The translations under genes were made by a program, and so were the position numbers. Below are positions 35,452 to 44,448 of a stretch of 64,000 nt of DNA, one piece after another (position 1 is the stretch's first letter; every line of letters starts with the position of its first letter). The notes beneath the pieces were generated by a model. It was not told the DNA's origin and searched no databases. It saw only the letters and a program-made list of their open reading frames with translations. The DNA lies in NCBI RefSeq assembly GCF_000426245.1, contig NZ_AUEZ01000053.1, positions 1 through 64,000 on the forward strand, written 5' to 3'. The stretch comes from Bradyrhizobium sp. Ai1a-2 (GTDB lineage Bacteria; Pseudomonadota; Alphaproteobacteria; Rhizobiales; Xanthobacteraceae).

Positions 35452-35466
35452 GTTGTATGGTACAAC
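35452..35466. promoter_or_regulatory. Palindromic operator for the MarR regulator
   Basis: Perfect dyad GTTGTA-TGG-TACAAC, 29 bp upstream of the SDR start and 20 bp upstream of the marR start. Its size and spacing fit a MarR-dimer site, and the position would block both promoters. A looser dyad, TTACA-N7-TGTAA, lies at about 34585-34601, upstream of the MFS gene. Confidence 0.7.
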
Positions 35467-35486
35467 GATCACGCCGGAGTCAAGCC

Positions 35487-35975
35487 ATGCCTTTTCATGA
35501 CCAGTCCCTGATCGATGACATTCGCGCGGCCTCGCGGCTGATGGTGCGCGAGCTCGGCTTCATGGAGCAGACGCTGGCCGCCACCGATTATCCACCGTCG
35601 GCCGTCCACGCCATCCTGGAAATCGGCGCGCGCGGTCCCCTGACCTCGGCCGACCTGTCCGACATCCTCCATCTGGAGAAATCGAGCGTCAGCCGCATGG
35701 TGCGCAAGCTGATCGAGTGCGGCGAGCTGAAAGAGACCGTCGACGCTGATGATGCGCGGATCAAGCAGCTATCGCTGACGGCGAAGGGACGGCGCACCCT
35801 CTCCGCCCTGCATGATTTCGGCCGGCGACAGGTCTCCGGCGCACTCGAGCGGCTCAGCGAGGCCGAGCGAAGGACCGTTCGCGATGGACTTGTGGTCTAC
35901 GCACGGGCTCTGCAGGCCAGCCGCAACGAGGACACCGAATCGAAGCTGCGCTATGGCCAGAACCAAGGCGTTTGA
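35487..35975 (+). CDS. MarR-family transcriptional regulator
   Basis: 162 aa. The winged helix is in the middle: ILEIGARGPLTSADLSDILH, then LEKSSVSRMVRKLIECGEL as recognition helix, and a wing DADDARIKQLSLTAKGRRTL. Long N- and C-terminal helices form the dimer. MarR proteins generally repress neighbours until an aromatic or lipophilic ligand binds. The ATG at 35487 has a GGAG at 35475-35478. It is divergent from the SDR/MFS pair with a perfect palindrome between. Confidence 0.88.
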   Translation: MPFHDQSLIDDIRAASRLMVRELGFMEQTLAATDYPPSAVHAILEIGARGPLTSADLSDILHLEKSSVSRMVRKLIECGELKETVDADDARIKQLSLTAKGRRTLSALHDFGRRQVSGALERLSEAERRTVRDGLVVYARALQASRNEDTESKLRYGQNQGV

Positions 35976-36239
35976 ACGATGCCGCAGCCGCTGCCTTCAA
36001 CAAAGTCAAATCAGACGAGCGGCATTTCCGAGATTGCTCTCCAAGCAGACATGTCCCGTATACGCCAAAATCGGCGCAAATGACCTGTAGCGGTCTTGCT
36101 GTGCGATTAGCTAGGCTCCACTGATCGTTTCACTGAATTGACCCTAGCCCAAACGGAACGCCTTGTGCTTTGATAGAGGGGCCGGGGAAGATCTGTTTAT
36201 TTGTAGCAGACTCATTTGTTCGCTCAAGGAGCGCTTGAG

Positions 36240-36989
36240 ATGTCAGAACAAGCTCGCAAAATCCGTGTTTCGTTCATCTGCACAATTCCGTCGCCGGTGG
36301 TTACGCAGGCGCTGGCGCAGGCAGGCGCTGACGCAGTCGTCATTGATCAGGAGCATGGCGCAATAGGCCCGGAGAATCTTCATGCGATGATCGCATCAAC
36401 AGCGGGCACCGATTGTCGCCCTGTTGTCAGGGTCGGTAAGCGGGATGAAGCAATGGTGAAGCTGGCGCTCGACATGGGCGCTGCCGGTATCGTGTTTCCG
36501 CAGGTGAACACCGCGCAGGAGGCTAACGAGTGTGTCGCAATGACACGCTATCCGCCTCGCGGAACGCGCGGCTTCGGTCCATTTATCGGACATTCCCGAT
36601 GGGGCGTCTCCTTTCAAGACTACCTACCAAAGCTCGGTGACACGGTCGTCTGTAACATCCTGATCGAGACAAAGGCCGCGATTGACAATATCGAGGCGAT
36701 CTGTGCCGTCGAAGGGATCAGCGTCTTGGTCCTGGCGCCGCTCGATCTTTCGGTTGAGCTAGGCTGCCCTGGCCAATTTGACAGTCCTATTTTCCTGAAA
36801 GCGGTAGAGCGGTTCGAGCGAGCTACGACTGCAGCCAATGTGCCGAGGAGCACACTCGCTTTGACTGAGCAGCAGGTCCAATCTGCCATAGCGCGCGGTT
36901 ACGCGACCGTAGGGCTTGGCTTTGACGTTCTGATGCTCAAGAACGCCGCCACAGTCGCAATCAGTTGGGCACGGCAGACTGCAATTTAA
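36240..36989 (+). CDS. HpcH/HpaI-family aldolase
   Basis: 249 aa (beta/alpha)8 metal-dependent class II aldolase. The family markers are VVIDQEHGAIG (with catalytic His39), the metal ligand Glu in NILIETKAAIDN, and the Asp in LAPLDLSVELG. It splits or forms 4-hydroxy-2-oxo acids, releasing pyruvate or glyoxylate-type products. The ATG at 36240 has AAGGAGCG before it. There is no partner gene on its strand. By eye its codon use is less GC-biased than its neighbours, which may indicate a separate origin. Confidence 0.82.
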   Translation: MSEQARKIRVSFICTIPSPVVTQALAQAGADAVVIDQEHGAIGPENLHAMIASTAGTDCRPVVRVGKRDEAMVKLALDMGAAGIVFPQVNTAQEANECVAMTRYPPRGTRGFGPFIGHSRWGVSFQDYLPKLGDTVVCNILIETKAAIDNIEAICAVEGISVLVLAPLDLSVELGCPGQFDSPIFLKAVERFERATTAANVPRSTLALTEQQVQSAIARGYATVGLGFDVLMLKNAATVAISWARQTAI

Positions 36990-37081
36990 AGCGGCGGCGC
37001 GCTTTCAATTCGCTCGACCATGAGGCGCCCTACGGGCCTTTACAGCCAGGAGCGTCGCGCAAAGCTGCTGCCGAGCGGAGC

Positions 37082-37831
37082 TTAGTTCAGTTGCGCTAGA
37101 AACGCGTTGATCGCGTCGGCGCCTTGTTTTGGCTGCTGGCACATCCACCAATGACCCGCCCCTTGCAAAACCGCGACCTTTGCGCCGGCGCGCTCGGCAC
37201 AACGGCGCGCGAGCGTCTCGCCGCCACAGTAGTGATCTTCCGTCGCGATCAGCGCCAGGCCGGGCTTGGCGGCTGCCCGGGGCAAGCTGCTACCGAGATC
37301 CCGCATAACAGGTTGAGCGGCCGATCTGTACAATGCCAGGATTGCCTTGCCCATGTCCTTGTTCGCACCAGCGGCCACTTTCTTGGCGATCGCCGAGGTC
37401 ATGCCCAAGCTCTCGTACCGTTGGGCTCGGGCCTCGACCGACATGGCTGCCGTCTGCGCGACTGCTTGCTCGCCGATTTCCGGCGTCTGCCAGGTCTGCG
37501 CCAGGTCGTGCCAGACGTAATCCGCGTCGAATGCGCCCAGAATATCGCTCGCCCAAGATCGTATTAGACCCGCACGGTCCATTGCGATGCGCACGACATG
37601 TCCGCCGCCCCAGTCATGCCCCACGAGATCGATCGGCTGCGGCAACTTCTCCAGTTCGCCCGCAAGCCAGTCGCGATAGGCATCGATAGAACAGTCAAAG
37701 CCGGCAGGGATGGCGGACCCAAATCCCGGTGGAGAAAGACAAACAACATGATGGTCGCGCAGATGCGGGACGAGATTGTCCCAGATCGCCTCGGTTTCAG
37801 GATTTCCGTGGACAAGAACGAGGGTCATCAT
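37082..37831 (-). CDS. Alpha/beta-hydrolase with Asp nucleophile
   Basis: 249 aa. The oxyanion segment is VLVHGNPETE, and the nucleophile elbow is VGHDWGGG with Asp73 in place of Ser. The catalytic His is in QGAGHWWMCQQP. An Asp nucleophile points to haloalkane-dehalogenase or epoxide-hydrolase chemistry rather than esterase. The two adjacent ATG codons at 37828-37831 have GGAGGAGC before them. A second hydrolase gene of similar type lies 119 bp upstream on the same strand. Confidence 0.8.
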   Translation of the reverse strand: MMTLVLVHGNPETEAIWDNLVPHLRDHHVVCLSPPGFGSAIPAGFDCSIDAYRDWLAGELEKLPQPIDLVGHDWGGGHVVRIAMDRAGLIRSWASDILGAFDADYVWHDLAQTWQTPEIGEQAVAQTAAMSVEARAQRYESLGMTSAIAKKVAAGANKDMGKAILALYRSAAQPVMRDLGSSLPRAAAKPGLALIATEDHYCGGETLARRCAERAGAKVAVLQGAGHWWMCQQPKQGADAINAFLAQLN

Positions 37832-37950
37832 GCTCCTCCCAAAAACAACGTGCGTCACACATGCGACCCACCGTACCTGGGGTGAGCCGGTGACCGCGTT
37901 ATTCAGCGCGGACGAAGCGGTGACGCCGCGGGTGCGGCCTCCGCATCCGC

Positions 37951-38904
37951 TCAAAGGCCTGTCAGGAATCGCTCCAGCGCTGCATTGGTCTCCCCTGGTG
38001 CTTCCTGCTGCACCCAGTGACCGATGCCCGGAAGAACCGCCGATCCGCGAAAATCGGTGCAGGCAGCCCCGGGGTTCGCGTAGAGATCCATGCCGGGAAT
38101 GAACGCGCGAACCGCGTCACGCTCGCCAGCCAGGAAATATGACGGCTGCGTCACCGGCTTGTCGGCAAACTCCGCCAATTCCTTGAAATCGATGTCCTGC
38201 ACGCGGTAGCGATTGAGAGGGCCGCGGAAGCCGCCGGCGCGGAATGCGTCGATATAGACCTGCAGGTCTTTCTCGCTCATCCAGTCCGGGAATGGCTTCG
38301 GATCGATCATCCCGTCGAGCAATTTCGCGTCTACGGGCTTGTGATCGAGCCACTTGTTGACCGGGGCGCCACCTGAGATCGCGAAATAGAGTTTTCGCAA
38401 AGCGACGGGGATGTCGGCCTCGAGCTCCTTTTCCGCCACACCTTCCTTCTGGAAATAGAGCATATAGAAGAAGCGGTCCTTGTATGCAGCCCTGACCGCG
38501 TCGAGAAAGCCGACAGGGCCTCTCGGGACATACGGCACACTCAAGCCGGCGACCGCCTTCACCTTGTCCGGGTAGATCAGCGCCGTATTCCAGACCATCG
38601 GCGCCCCCCAATCGTGACCGAACAGGATCGCCTTGCCGTCACCCAGTTGATCGATCACGGCGGCGATATCGGACGTCAGGTTGCGCATGCTGTAGGCGGC
38701 AATCTCCTGCGGCTTGGAGCTCTGCCCGTAGCCGCGCACCTCGAGCGCCGCCACCTTGTAGCCGCGCTTCGAGAAATAATCGATCTGGTGACGCCATGAG
38801 TACCAAAGCTCGGGAAAGCCATGAACGCAGAGGATCAGGGGACCGCGGCCGGCGACAGCCACATTCAGGTTGATCGATCCGTTCCGCACCGTGACGAAAT
38901 CCAT
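37951..38904 (-). CDS. Epoxide hydrolase-like alpha/beta-hydrolase
   Basis: 317 aa. The oxyanion motif is HGFPELWYSWRHQI (28-41), the nucleophile Asp98 is in FGHDWGAP, and the late His is in PGIGHWVQQEAP. The cap domain holds Tyr residues (FFYMLYFQKEG, NRYRVQDI) that could activate an epoxide. The length and order match soluble-type epoxide hydrolases. The ATG at 38904 was chosen over an upstream frame that lacks the conserved start. It may form an operon with the hydrolase at 37082. Confidence 0.85.
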   Translation of the reverse strand: MDFVTVRNGSINLNVAVAGRGPLILCVHGFPELWYSWRHQIDYFSKRGYKVAALEVRGYGQSSKPQEIAAYSMRNLTSDIAAVIDQLGDGKAILFGHDWGAPMVWNTALIYPDKVKAVAGLSVPYVPRGPVGFLDAVRAAYKDRFFYMLYFQKEGVAEKELEADIPVALRKLYFAISGGAPVNKWLDHKPVDAKLLDGMIDPKPFPDWMSEKDLQVYIDAFRAGGFRGPLNRYRVQDIDFKELAEFADKPVTQPSYFLAGERDAVRAFIPGMDLYANPGAACTDFRGSAVLPGIGHWVQQEAPGETNAALERFLTGL

Positions 38905-39037
38905 GACGTCCTCGCAGATTTCTGGTTCGCGTCTACTCAACTCCCGCGTGGATGCCCGGGTCAAGCCGCGCGCGGCTACATCTGTAACGCAGGCTCCGTT
39001 CTTATGGGACGAGACGACAGCGCGGAGAGCCTCTCTC

Positions 39038-39121
39038 CGTCATTGCGAGCGAAGCGAGGCAATCCATCTCTCCACCCGCGGAGCCATGGATTGCTTCGTC
39101 GCTTCGCTCCTCGCAATGACG
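39038..39121. repeat. Palindromic intergenic repeat, family A (copy 2)
   Basis: CGTCATTGCGAGCGAAGCG at the left and TCGCAATGACG at the right, with GGCAATCCA pairing TGGATTGC inside. It lies between the epoxide-hydrolase-like gene and the 3' end of the next SDR. It matches the copy at 371-450. Confidence 0.85.
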
Positions 39122-39127
39122 GGCCGA

Positions 39128-39922
39128 CTACTTCCCGTGCTCTTCGCGCATCTTGGCCTGGATCTTGGCCATGCCGCCGATCCAGCGGTCGTAGTTCTCG
39201 GTCTTCTTGCGCATGTAGCCGAGCACCTGCGGGTGCGGCAGGATCAGGAAGGTTTCCTGCTCGATGCCGCGCAATGCGTCCTGCGCGACCTGCTCCGCGG
39301 TGAGGTCGCCGTCGCCGGATTGCGGACCCTTCGGGATCGAGCGCAGCATGTTGGTGTCGACGCCTTGCGGGCAGAGGATCGAGACCTTGATGCCATCGGC
39401 GCGATGGGAGATCGCGAGGTTTTCGGCAAAGCCGACCGCAGCATGCTTGGTGGTGGAATAAGCGGGGCTGCCGACCTGCGACAACAGGCCGGCCGCGGAG
39501 ATGGTGTTGAGGAAATAGCCGCCGCCGCGTGCCTTCATGCGCGGGATCAGATGCCGCGCGGCATAGACATGGGCCATCACATGGATCGCCCAGCTCCGCG
39601 CCCAGGGCTCATCCGAGGTGCCGCCGGCATTCGCAGAGAGCGGATCGAAACCGCCGCCGATCCCGGCATTGGAACAGAACAGCGCGATCGGGCCGAACAT
39701 CCGCTCGGTCGCCTCGATCACGTGCAGGATATTCTTCTCCTGCCCGACATCGCATTTGAACGCCGCGCCGCCGACGGAGGCCGCAACCTTTTCGGCCGCT
39801 GCATGGTCGAGATCGACCACCACCACTTTCGCGGCGCCCGCACGATGGAACGCCTCGCACAGCGCCTTGCCGATGCCATTGCCGCCACCGGTGACGACCA
39901 CGACTTTTTCTGCCACCTGCAT
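39128..39922 (-). CDS. SDR-family oxidoreductase
   Basis: 264 aa. The cofactor motif is VTGGGNGIG (about 10-18), CSNAGIGGG stands for NNAG, and catalytic residues are in NTISAAGLLSQ and YSTTK. The long C-terminal tail (LPHPQVLGYMRKKTENYDRW...) marks a subgroup of SDRs often linked to acyl or alcohol catabolism. GGGAGG lies before the ATG at 39922. It stands alone, followed by a palindromic repeat. Confidence 0.84.
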   Translation of the reverse strand: MQVAEKVVVVTGGGNGIGKALCEAFHRAGAAKVVVVDLDHAAAEKVAASVGGAAFKCDVGQEKNILHVIEATERMFGPIALFCSNAGIGGGFDPLSANAGGTSDEPWARSWAIHVMAHVYAARHLIPRMKARGGGYFLNTISAAGLLSQVGSPAYSTTKHAAVGFAENLAISHRADGIKVSILCPQGVDTNMLRSIPKGPQSGDGDLTAEQVAQDALRGIEQETFLILPHPQVLGYMRKKTENYDRWIGGMAKIQAKMREEHGK

Positions 39923-39953
39923 GGCCCCCTCCCGATTTGTTGTTGTCAGCGCC

Positions 39954-40685
39954 TCAGCTCGCGAGCACGAGGTCGAGGATCGCCGTATAATGGCAGGCCG
40001 CGCCAAGCAAGACAAAACAGTGCCAGATCGCGTTCTGGAAACGCAGTCGCTGCCACGCGTGGAACACCACGCCGAGACTGTACAATACGCCGCCCGCGAC
40101 CACGAACCACAGCGCCATCGCCGGCAGCACCTTCACCACCGCATCATAGAGCATCAAGCCGCTCCAGCCCATGGCGAGATAGAGCCCGACCGACAGGCGG
40201 TCGAAACGGCCCGGCAGCGTCAGTTTCAGCACGATGCCGACGATCGCCACGCACCAGACCCCGATCAGGAGCGCCAGCGCAAAGTAGCTCTCCCTCAACT
40301 CCATGATGAAGGGCGTGTAGGTCGCCGCGATCAGCACATAGATCGCCGAATGGTCGAAGCGGCGCAGCACCCATTTGGCCCGCGACACCGGCCAGAGATT
40401 ATAGGTCGCCGACAGCACCAGCATGGCGAGCAGACCCGTGACATAGACCGAGATCACCGCGACGTCGCGCGGCGTCGCGTAGACAGCCGTCAGCACGATC
40501 AGCACGGTGGCAGCAATCAGGCCGAAGCAGATGCCGACGACATGGACAATGCCGTCGGCGATCAGTTCGGCGCGGTCGTAGTTCCAGATCACGGCACCGG
40601 CCGCGTGGAACGAATTGGAGGCGAGTTGTTTCAGGCGGAATATCGTCATGACCAGTCGGCGCACCAGTGAGGAGCGAGGGGACAT
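39954..40685 (-). CDS. PAQR/hemolysin III-family membrane protein
   Basis: 243 aa (or 231 aa from the ATG at 40649) with seven membrane helices. The motifs are AELIADGIVHVVG, RRFDHSAIYVLIAATYTPF and, in the last part, FHAWQRL...AIWHCFVLLGAACHY, which give the Ser/Asp/His zinc site of the family. Bacterial members are called hemolysin III but are probably membrane-lipid or stress related hydrolase-like proteins. It lies 31 bp upstream of the SDR start region on the same strand. Confidence 0.85.
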   Translation of the reverse strand: MSPRSSLVRRLVMTIFRLKQLASNSFHAAGAVIWNYDRAELIADGIVHVVGICFGLIAATVLIVLTAVYATPRDVAVISVYVTGLLAMLVLSATYNLWPVSRAKWVLRRFDHSAIYVLIAATYTPFIMELRESYFALALLIGVWCVAIVGIVLKLTLPGRFDRLSVGLYLAMGWSGLMLYDAVVKVLPAMALWFVVAGGVLYSLGVVFHAWQRLRFQNAIWHCFVLLGAACHYTAILDLVLAS

Positions 40686-40862
40686 CGGCCTTGGGAGGTT
40701 AGCCGATCTAATACCCCATCGTCGTGGCTGTTTTTTGAACCGGCGATGAACGGCTCCGCCCATCCGGGCTGACGAAGTGCTTGATTTTGGTCGCTCAATC
40801 GCCACTTTGCCGATTATCGTCCGTCCATTGCCTTCCTCCCGCCCGGGTTGCTCCTCGCCTGC

Positions 40863-42326
40863 ATGGCCTTCAGTCTCACCGATATCGTCGAGGAAGCGCG
40901 CCTGTCGGCGCGGGCGCTCTGGGACTATGGCGACAGTTTCTTCAACCCGACCGTGCGGCTCGGCGTGACCGGACTATCGCGTGCCGGCAAAACGGTGTTC
41001 ATCACGGCGCTGATCCATGGATTGACCCGAGGCGGCCGTTTTCCGGTGTTCGAGCCCTACGCCTCGGGCCGGATCGCCCGAGCGCGTCTGGAGCCGCAGC
41101 CGGACGATGCGGTGCCGCGCTTCGACTACGAGAACCATGTCCGGACCCTGGTCGAGGAACGGCGCTGGCCGAACTCGACCACCGACATCAGCGAGCTTCG
41201 CCTCGTCATCGACTACCAGCGGCAAAATGGCGCGGACCGCACGCTCACCCTCGATATCGTCGACTATCCCGGCGAGTGGCTGCTCGACCTGCCGCTGCTG
41301 AGCAAGAGCTTCGAGCAATGGTCGGCGGAGAGCCTTGCGTTGTCACGCGAGCCGCTGCGCGCCGAACTCGCCGCACCCTGGCATGAGCATCTGAAGACGC
41401 TTGATGGCGATGGCCGCGAGAACGAGCAGGCGGCGCTCAGGTCCGCAAAGCTCTTCGCCGACTATTTGCGCGCCTGCCGCGACGAACGCTTTGCCATGAG
41501 CCTGTTGCCCCCCGGCCGCTTCCTGATGCCGGGCAGCCTCGCGGGCTCGCCGGCGCTGACCTTTGCACCGCTCGAAGTTCCAATCGATGGCACCGCGCCC
41601 GACGGTTCGCTGTGGGCGATGATGCGGCGGCGCTACGAGGCCTACAAGGACGTCGTGGTCCGCCCGTTCTTCCGCGATCATTTTGCCCGGCTCGATCGCC
41701 AGATCGTGCTGGTGGATGCGCTCGCCGCCTTCAATGCCGGGCCCGAGGCGCTGCACGATCTCGAGGCGGCGCTGGCCGGCATCCTGGATTGCTTCCGCAT
41801 CGGTCGCAGCACGATCATGAGTGCGCTGTTCCGGCCGCGTATCGACCGCATCCTGTTCGCGGCGACGAAAGCCGATCACCTGCATCACCAGAGCCATGAC
41901 CGGCTGGAAGCGATCCTGCGGCGCACGGTGGCGAAGGCCGCCGACCGCGCCGAATATGCCGGTGCCGCGATCGACGTGGTGGCGCTGGCCGCGGTGCGCG
42001 CGACCCGCGAAGCGCAGGTGGCGCGCGGCCGGGAGAAACTGCCGTCGATCCTGGGCACGCCGGCGCCGGGCGAAACCGCCAACGGGGAGACCTTCGACGG
42101 CGAGACCGAAGTGGCGACCTTTCCGGGCGACCTGCCTGTTGACCCCGAGGAACTGTTCAGGGGCACCTTCCGCGGCCTGTCCGGCGCGACCGCCGACAAT
42201 GCCGATTACCGATTCCTGCGATTTCGACCGCCTAAACTGGTGCGGGAGGGTGACGAGGAACCCGCGCTGCCCCATATCCGTCTTGACCGCGCGCTCCAGT
42301 TCCTGATCGGAGACCGACTGCAATGA
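40863..42326 (+). CDS. ycjX: YcjX-family GTP-binding protein (DUF463)
   Basis: 487 aa P-loop protein. Walker A is GLSRAGKT (37-44), the next landmark is DYPGEWLLDLPLL, and LFAATKADHLHHQSHDRL is the TKAD base-recognition segment. YcjX proteins belong to the stress-inducible set that includes the phage-shock genes in enterobacteria. The exact role is unknown. The ATG at 40863 gives the standard start MAFSLTDIVEE. The next gene, ycjF, overlaps its stop (ATGA), the usual pairing. Confidence 0.88.
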   Translation: MAFSLTDIVEEARLSARALWDYGDSFFNPTVRLGVTGLSRAGKTVFITALIHGLTRGGRFPVFEPYASGRIARARLEPQPDDAVPRFDYENHVRTLVEERRWPNSTTDISELRLVIDYQRQNGADRTLTLDIVDYPGEWLLDLPLLSKSFEQWSAESLALSREPLRAELAAPWHEHLKTLDGDGRENEQAALRSAKLFADYLRACRDERFAMSLLPPGRFLMPGSLAGSPALTFAPLEVPIDGTAPDGSLWAMMRRRYEAYKDVVVRPFFRDHFARLDRQIVLVDALAAFNAGPEALHDLEAALAGILDCFRIGRSTIMSALFRPRIDRILFAATKADHLHHQSHDRLEAILRRTVAKAADRAEYAGAAIDVVALAAVRATREAQVARGREKLPSILGTPAPGETANGETFDGETEVATFPGDLPVDPEELFRGTFRGLSGATADNADYRFLRFRPPKLVREGDEEPALPHIRLDRALQFLIGDRLQ

Positions 42327-43366
42327 GCGAGAAAACGCCCCACCGGCGGCCGGCGACCTTCAAGCTCGACGATCCCTCCGTGATCGTGATCGACGCCGAC
42401 GAGAAGGGCCGGCCGGCCCGCGGCACCATCCAGATCACGCCGGAGCCGGATCCGGCGCTGCTGCCGGTGCCGGTCGATGCACCGCTCGTACCGGCGCGCC
42501 GCGGCTTCCGCTGGGGCACGGTGTTCTGGGCGGCAGCCGGCGGATTGATGCTGCTCGGCGCCGGGCTCGGCGTCATCAACCTGATCGAGGACCTGTTCGC
42601 GCGCAACCAAGGGCTCGGCTTCGTCGGGCTTGCATTGGCCGTGGTCGCGACGGTCGCGCTGCTCGTTGTCATCGGACGCGAGGCCTTTGGATTGGCGCGG
42701 CTGGCGACGATCGAGAAACTCCATTCCCGCGCCGCGGACGTGGTGCTCAGCGACGACCGCGCGGCGAGCCGCGTGATCGTGAACGACCTGCTCAAGCTCG
42801 CGCATGAGAATCCGCAGCTCGCGCGCGCTCGCGCCACGCTGCAAGGCCATGCCGACGACATCATCGACGGCGCCGACATGATCAAGCTCGCCGAACGCGA
42901 ATTGATGACGCCGCTCGATGAAGAGGCGCGCCGCCTGGTCTCTTCTGCCGCGCAGCGCGTCTCGGTCGTCACCGCGGTGAGCCCGCGCGCGGCGATCGAC
43001 GTGCTGTTCGTGTTCGTGGCGGCGCTGCGCATGATCCGGCAATTGGCCTATCTCTATGGCGGCCGGCCCGGCGCGCTCGGCATGTTCAGCCTGATGCGCC
43101 AGGTGATCACGCATCTGGCGATCACCGGCGGCATGGCGGCCAGCGACAGCCTGATCCAGCAGATGCTCGGCCACGGCATCGCCGCCAAGCTCTCCCAGCG
43201 CCTCGGCGAAGGCGTCCTCAACGGCCTCCTCACCGCCCGCCTCGGGCTGGCAGCGATCGAAGTGACGCGGCCGCTCCCTTTCACCGCGCTGCCAAGGCCG
43301 GCGCTGGCTGATCTTGCAAAGGACTTGCTGCGCAAACGCGACGACGAAGAGCGCGGAGCCAGTTGA
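42323..43366 (+). CDS. ycjF: YcjF-family membrane protein (TIGR01620/DUF697)
   Basis: 347 aa. A polar N-terminus of about 60 residues is followed by two helices (GTVFWAAAGGLMLLGAGLGV and GLGFVGLALAVVATVALLVV). The conserved C-terminal DUF697 region contains SPRAAIDVLFVFVAALRMIR and YGGRPGALGMF. It is translationally coupled to ycjX. In other bacteria the two act together at the membrane in envelope stress. No psp genes are present here. Confidence 0.86.
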   Translation: MSEKTPHRRPATFKLDDPSVIVIDADEKGRPARGTIQITPEPDPALLPVPVDAPLVPARRGFRWGTVFWAAAGGLMLLGAGLGVINLIEDLFARNQGLGFVGLALAVVATVALLVVIGREAFGLARLATIEKLHSRAADVVLSDDRAASRVIVNDLLKLAHENPQLARARATLQGHADDIIDGADMIKLAERELMTPLDEEARRLVSSAAQRVSVVTAVSPRAAIDVLFVFVAALRMIRQLAYLYGGRPGALGMFSLMRQVITHLAITGGMAASDSLIQQMLGHGIAAKLSQRLGEGVLNGLLTARLGLAAIEVTRPLPFTALPRPALADLAKDLLRKRDDEERGAS

Positions 43367-43371
43367 TGCGC

Positions 43372-43515
43372 CCTCGCCCCTTGTGGGAGAGGGCTGCACC
43401 GGCGCGGGCCATGACCTCGCTTGGGTGAGGGGTTCTCTCCGCGAACACGGTGACTCGCGGAGACAACCCCTCATCCGGCGCTTCGCGCCACCTTCTCCCG
43501 CAAGGGGAGAAGGGT
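43372..43515. repeat. Composite intergenic repeat (family E-like)
   Basis: Outer arms CCTTGTGGGAGAGGG and CTTCTCCCGCAAGGGGAGAAGG, with the inner pair CTCTCCGCGAAC/GACTCGCGGAGA. It lies between the convergent ycjF and FAH-family genes, where it could fold in both transcripts. It is related in style to 4316-4483 and the 214-bp repeats. Confidence 0.7.
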
Positions 43516-43521
43516 TTAGAG

Positions 43522-44445
43522 CTACTTCGGCGCGACGACCTTCGTTCGCAGCGACATCAGGCCTTCGAACCCAATCACCATGTCGTCACCGGGCTTCAGA
43601 TAAAGCTCGGCGGCATTGGGCTGGCCGACGGCGACGCCGCTGGGGGCGCCCATCGCGATCAGGTCGCCCGGCTCGAACACGACGTAGCGGGAAAAGTGCT
43701 CCAGCACGTCGGCGATCTTGTAGAGATAGTCGCCAGTGTTCGAGCGCAGCCGCTCCTTGCCGTTGACATGGCAGGTGACCCAGAGGTTCTCGGTATCGGG
43801 GACCTCGTCCAGCGTCAGGATGTAGGGCCCGACCGGTGCGAAACCCGGCATGTTCTTGGCGGTCCAGAACCTCGTGCCGGAGGCGACCTCGCGCTTCTGG
43901 ATCTCTCGCGCGCTGACATCGTTCATCAGCGTGAAGCCTGCGATGTAGTCGAGCGCGTCGGCCTTTTTGACGCCGTGGGCGCGCTTGCCGACGACGTAAC
44001 AGAGCTCCGGCTCGTAATCGAGCGTGGTGATGTCTTCAGGCTTGACCACCTCGTCGCCGTCGCCCGACATCGTCGAGACCAGCTTGACGAAGCCGGTGGG
44101 CTCGTTCGGCATCTCCGTCAGCATCTTGTTGGCGACAAGCTCCTCGCGATGCTTCTTGTTGTTCTTGCCGACGCAGAAGAATTTCGAGGGATCGGCGATC
44201 GGCGGCAGGAATTTGACGCCGGCTGCAGGCCGAACCAGCTTCGCACGTTCAGCCGCCGCGACCAGCGCCTTCAGCGCTGCAAGCGTGTGCGCGCCGGTCG
44301 TGAGCGCCTGCTTGACCGAGCTTGCCGGCACCGCGAGACGCAATGCATCGGCTGCGGCAACGACATCGACGATGCCATCGCCGACGACGATGCCGAACCG
44401 GGCATCGCTGCCCCGCGACGGATCGATAAAGGTTGCAAGACGCAT
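43522..44445 (-). CDS. Fumarylacetoacetate hydrolase-family protein
   Basis: 307 aa. The C-terminal FAH fold (from about residue 85) has the metal-binding Glu residues in DYEPELCYVVG and Asp in LMNDVSAREIQKR. The GAPSGVAVGQPNAAELYLKPGD tail segment, seen here as MGAPSGVAVGQP, is typical. Members hydrolyse or decarboxylate 2-oxo-diacids in aromatic or sugar catabolism. It starts 3 bp after the Bug receptor gene stop, so the binding protein may help import its substrate precursor. Confidence 0.85.
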   Translation of the reverse strand: MRLATFIDPSRGSDARFGIVVGDGIVDVVAAADALRLAVPASSVKQALTTGAHTLAALKALVAAAERAKLVRPAAGVKFLPPIADPSKFFCVGKNNKKHREELVANKMLTEMPNEPTGFVKLVSTMSGDGDEVVKPEDITTLDYEPELCYVVGKRAHGVKKADALDYIAGFTLMNDVSAREIQKREVASGTRFWTAKNMPGFAPVGPYILTLDEVPDTENLWVTCHVNGKERLRSNTGDYLYKIADVLEHFSRYVVFEPGDLIAMGAPSGVAVGQPNAAELYLKPGDDMVIGFEGLMSLRTKVVAPK

Positions 44446-44448
44446 CGG

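Noticed and set aside
36240..36989. Citramalyl-CoA lyase partner for the hydratase at 10745
   Set aside because: This HpcH/HpaI aldolase is 25 kb away with no linkage and is of the class II pyruvate-aldolase type, so the pathway link is not supported.
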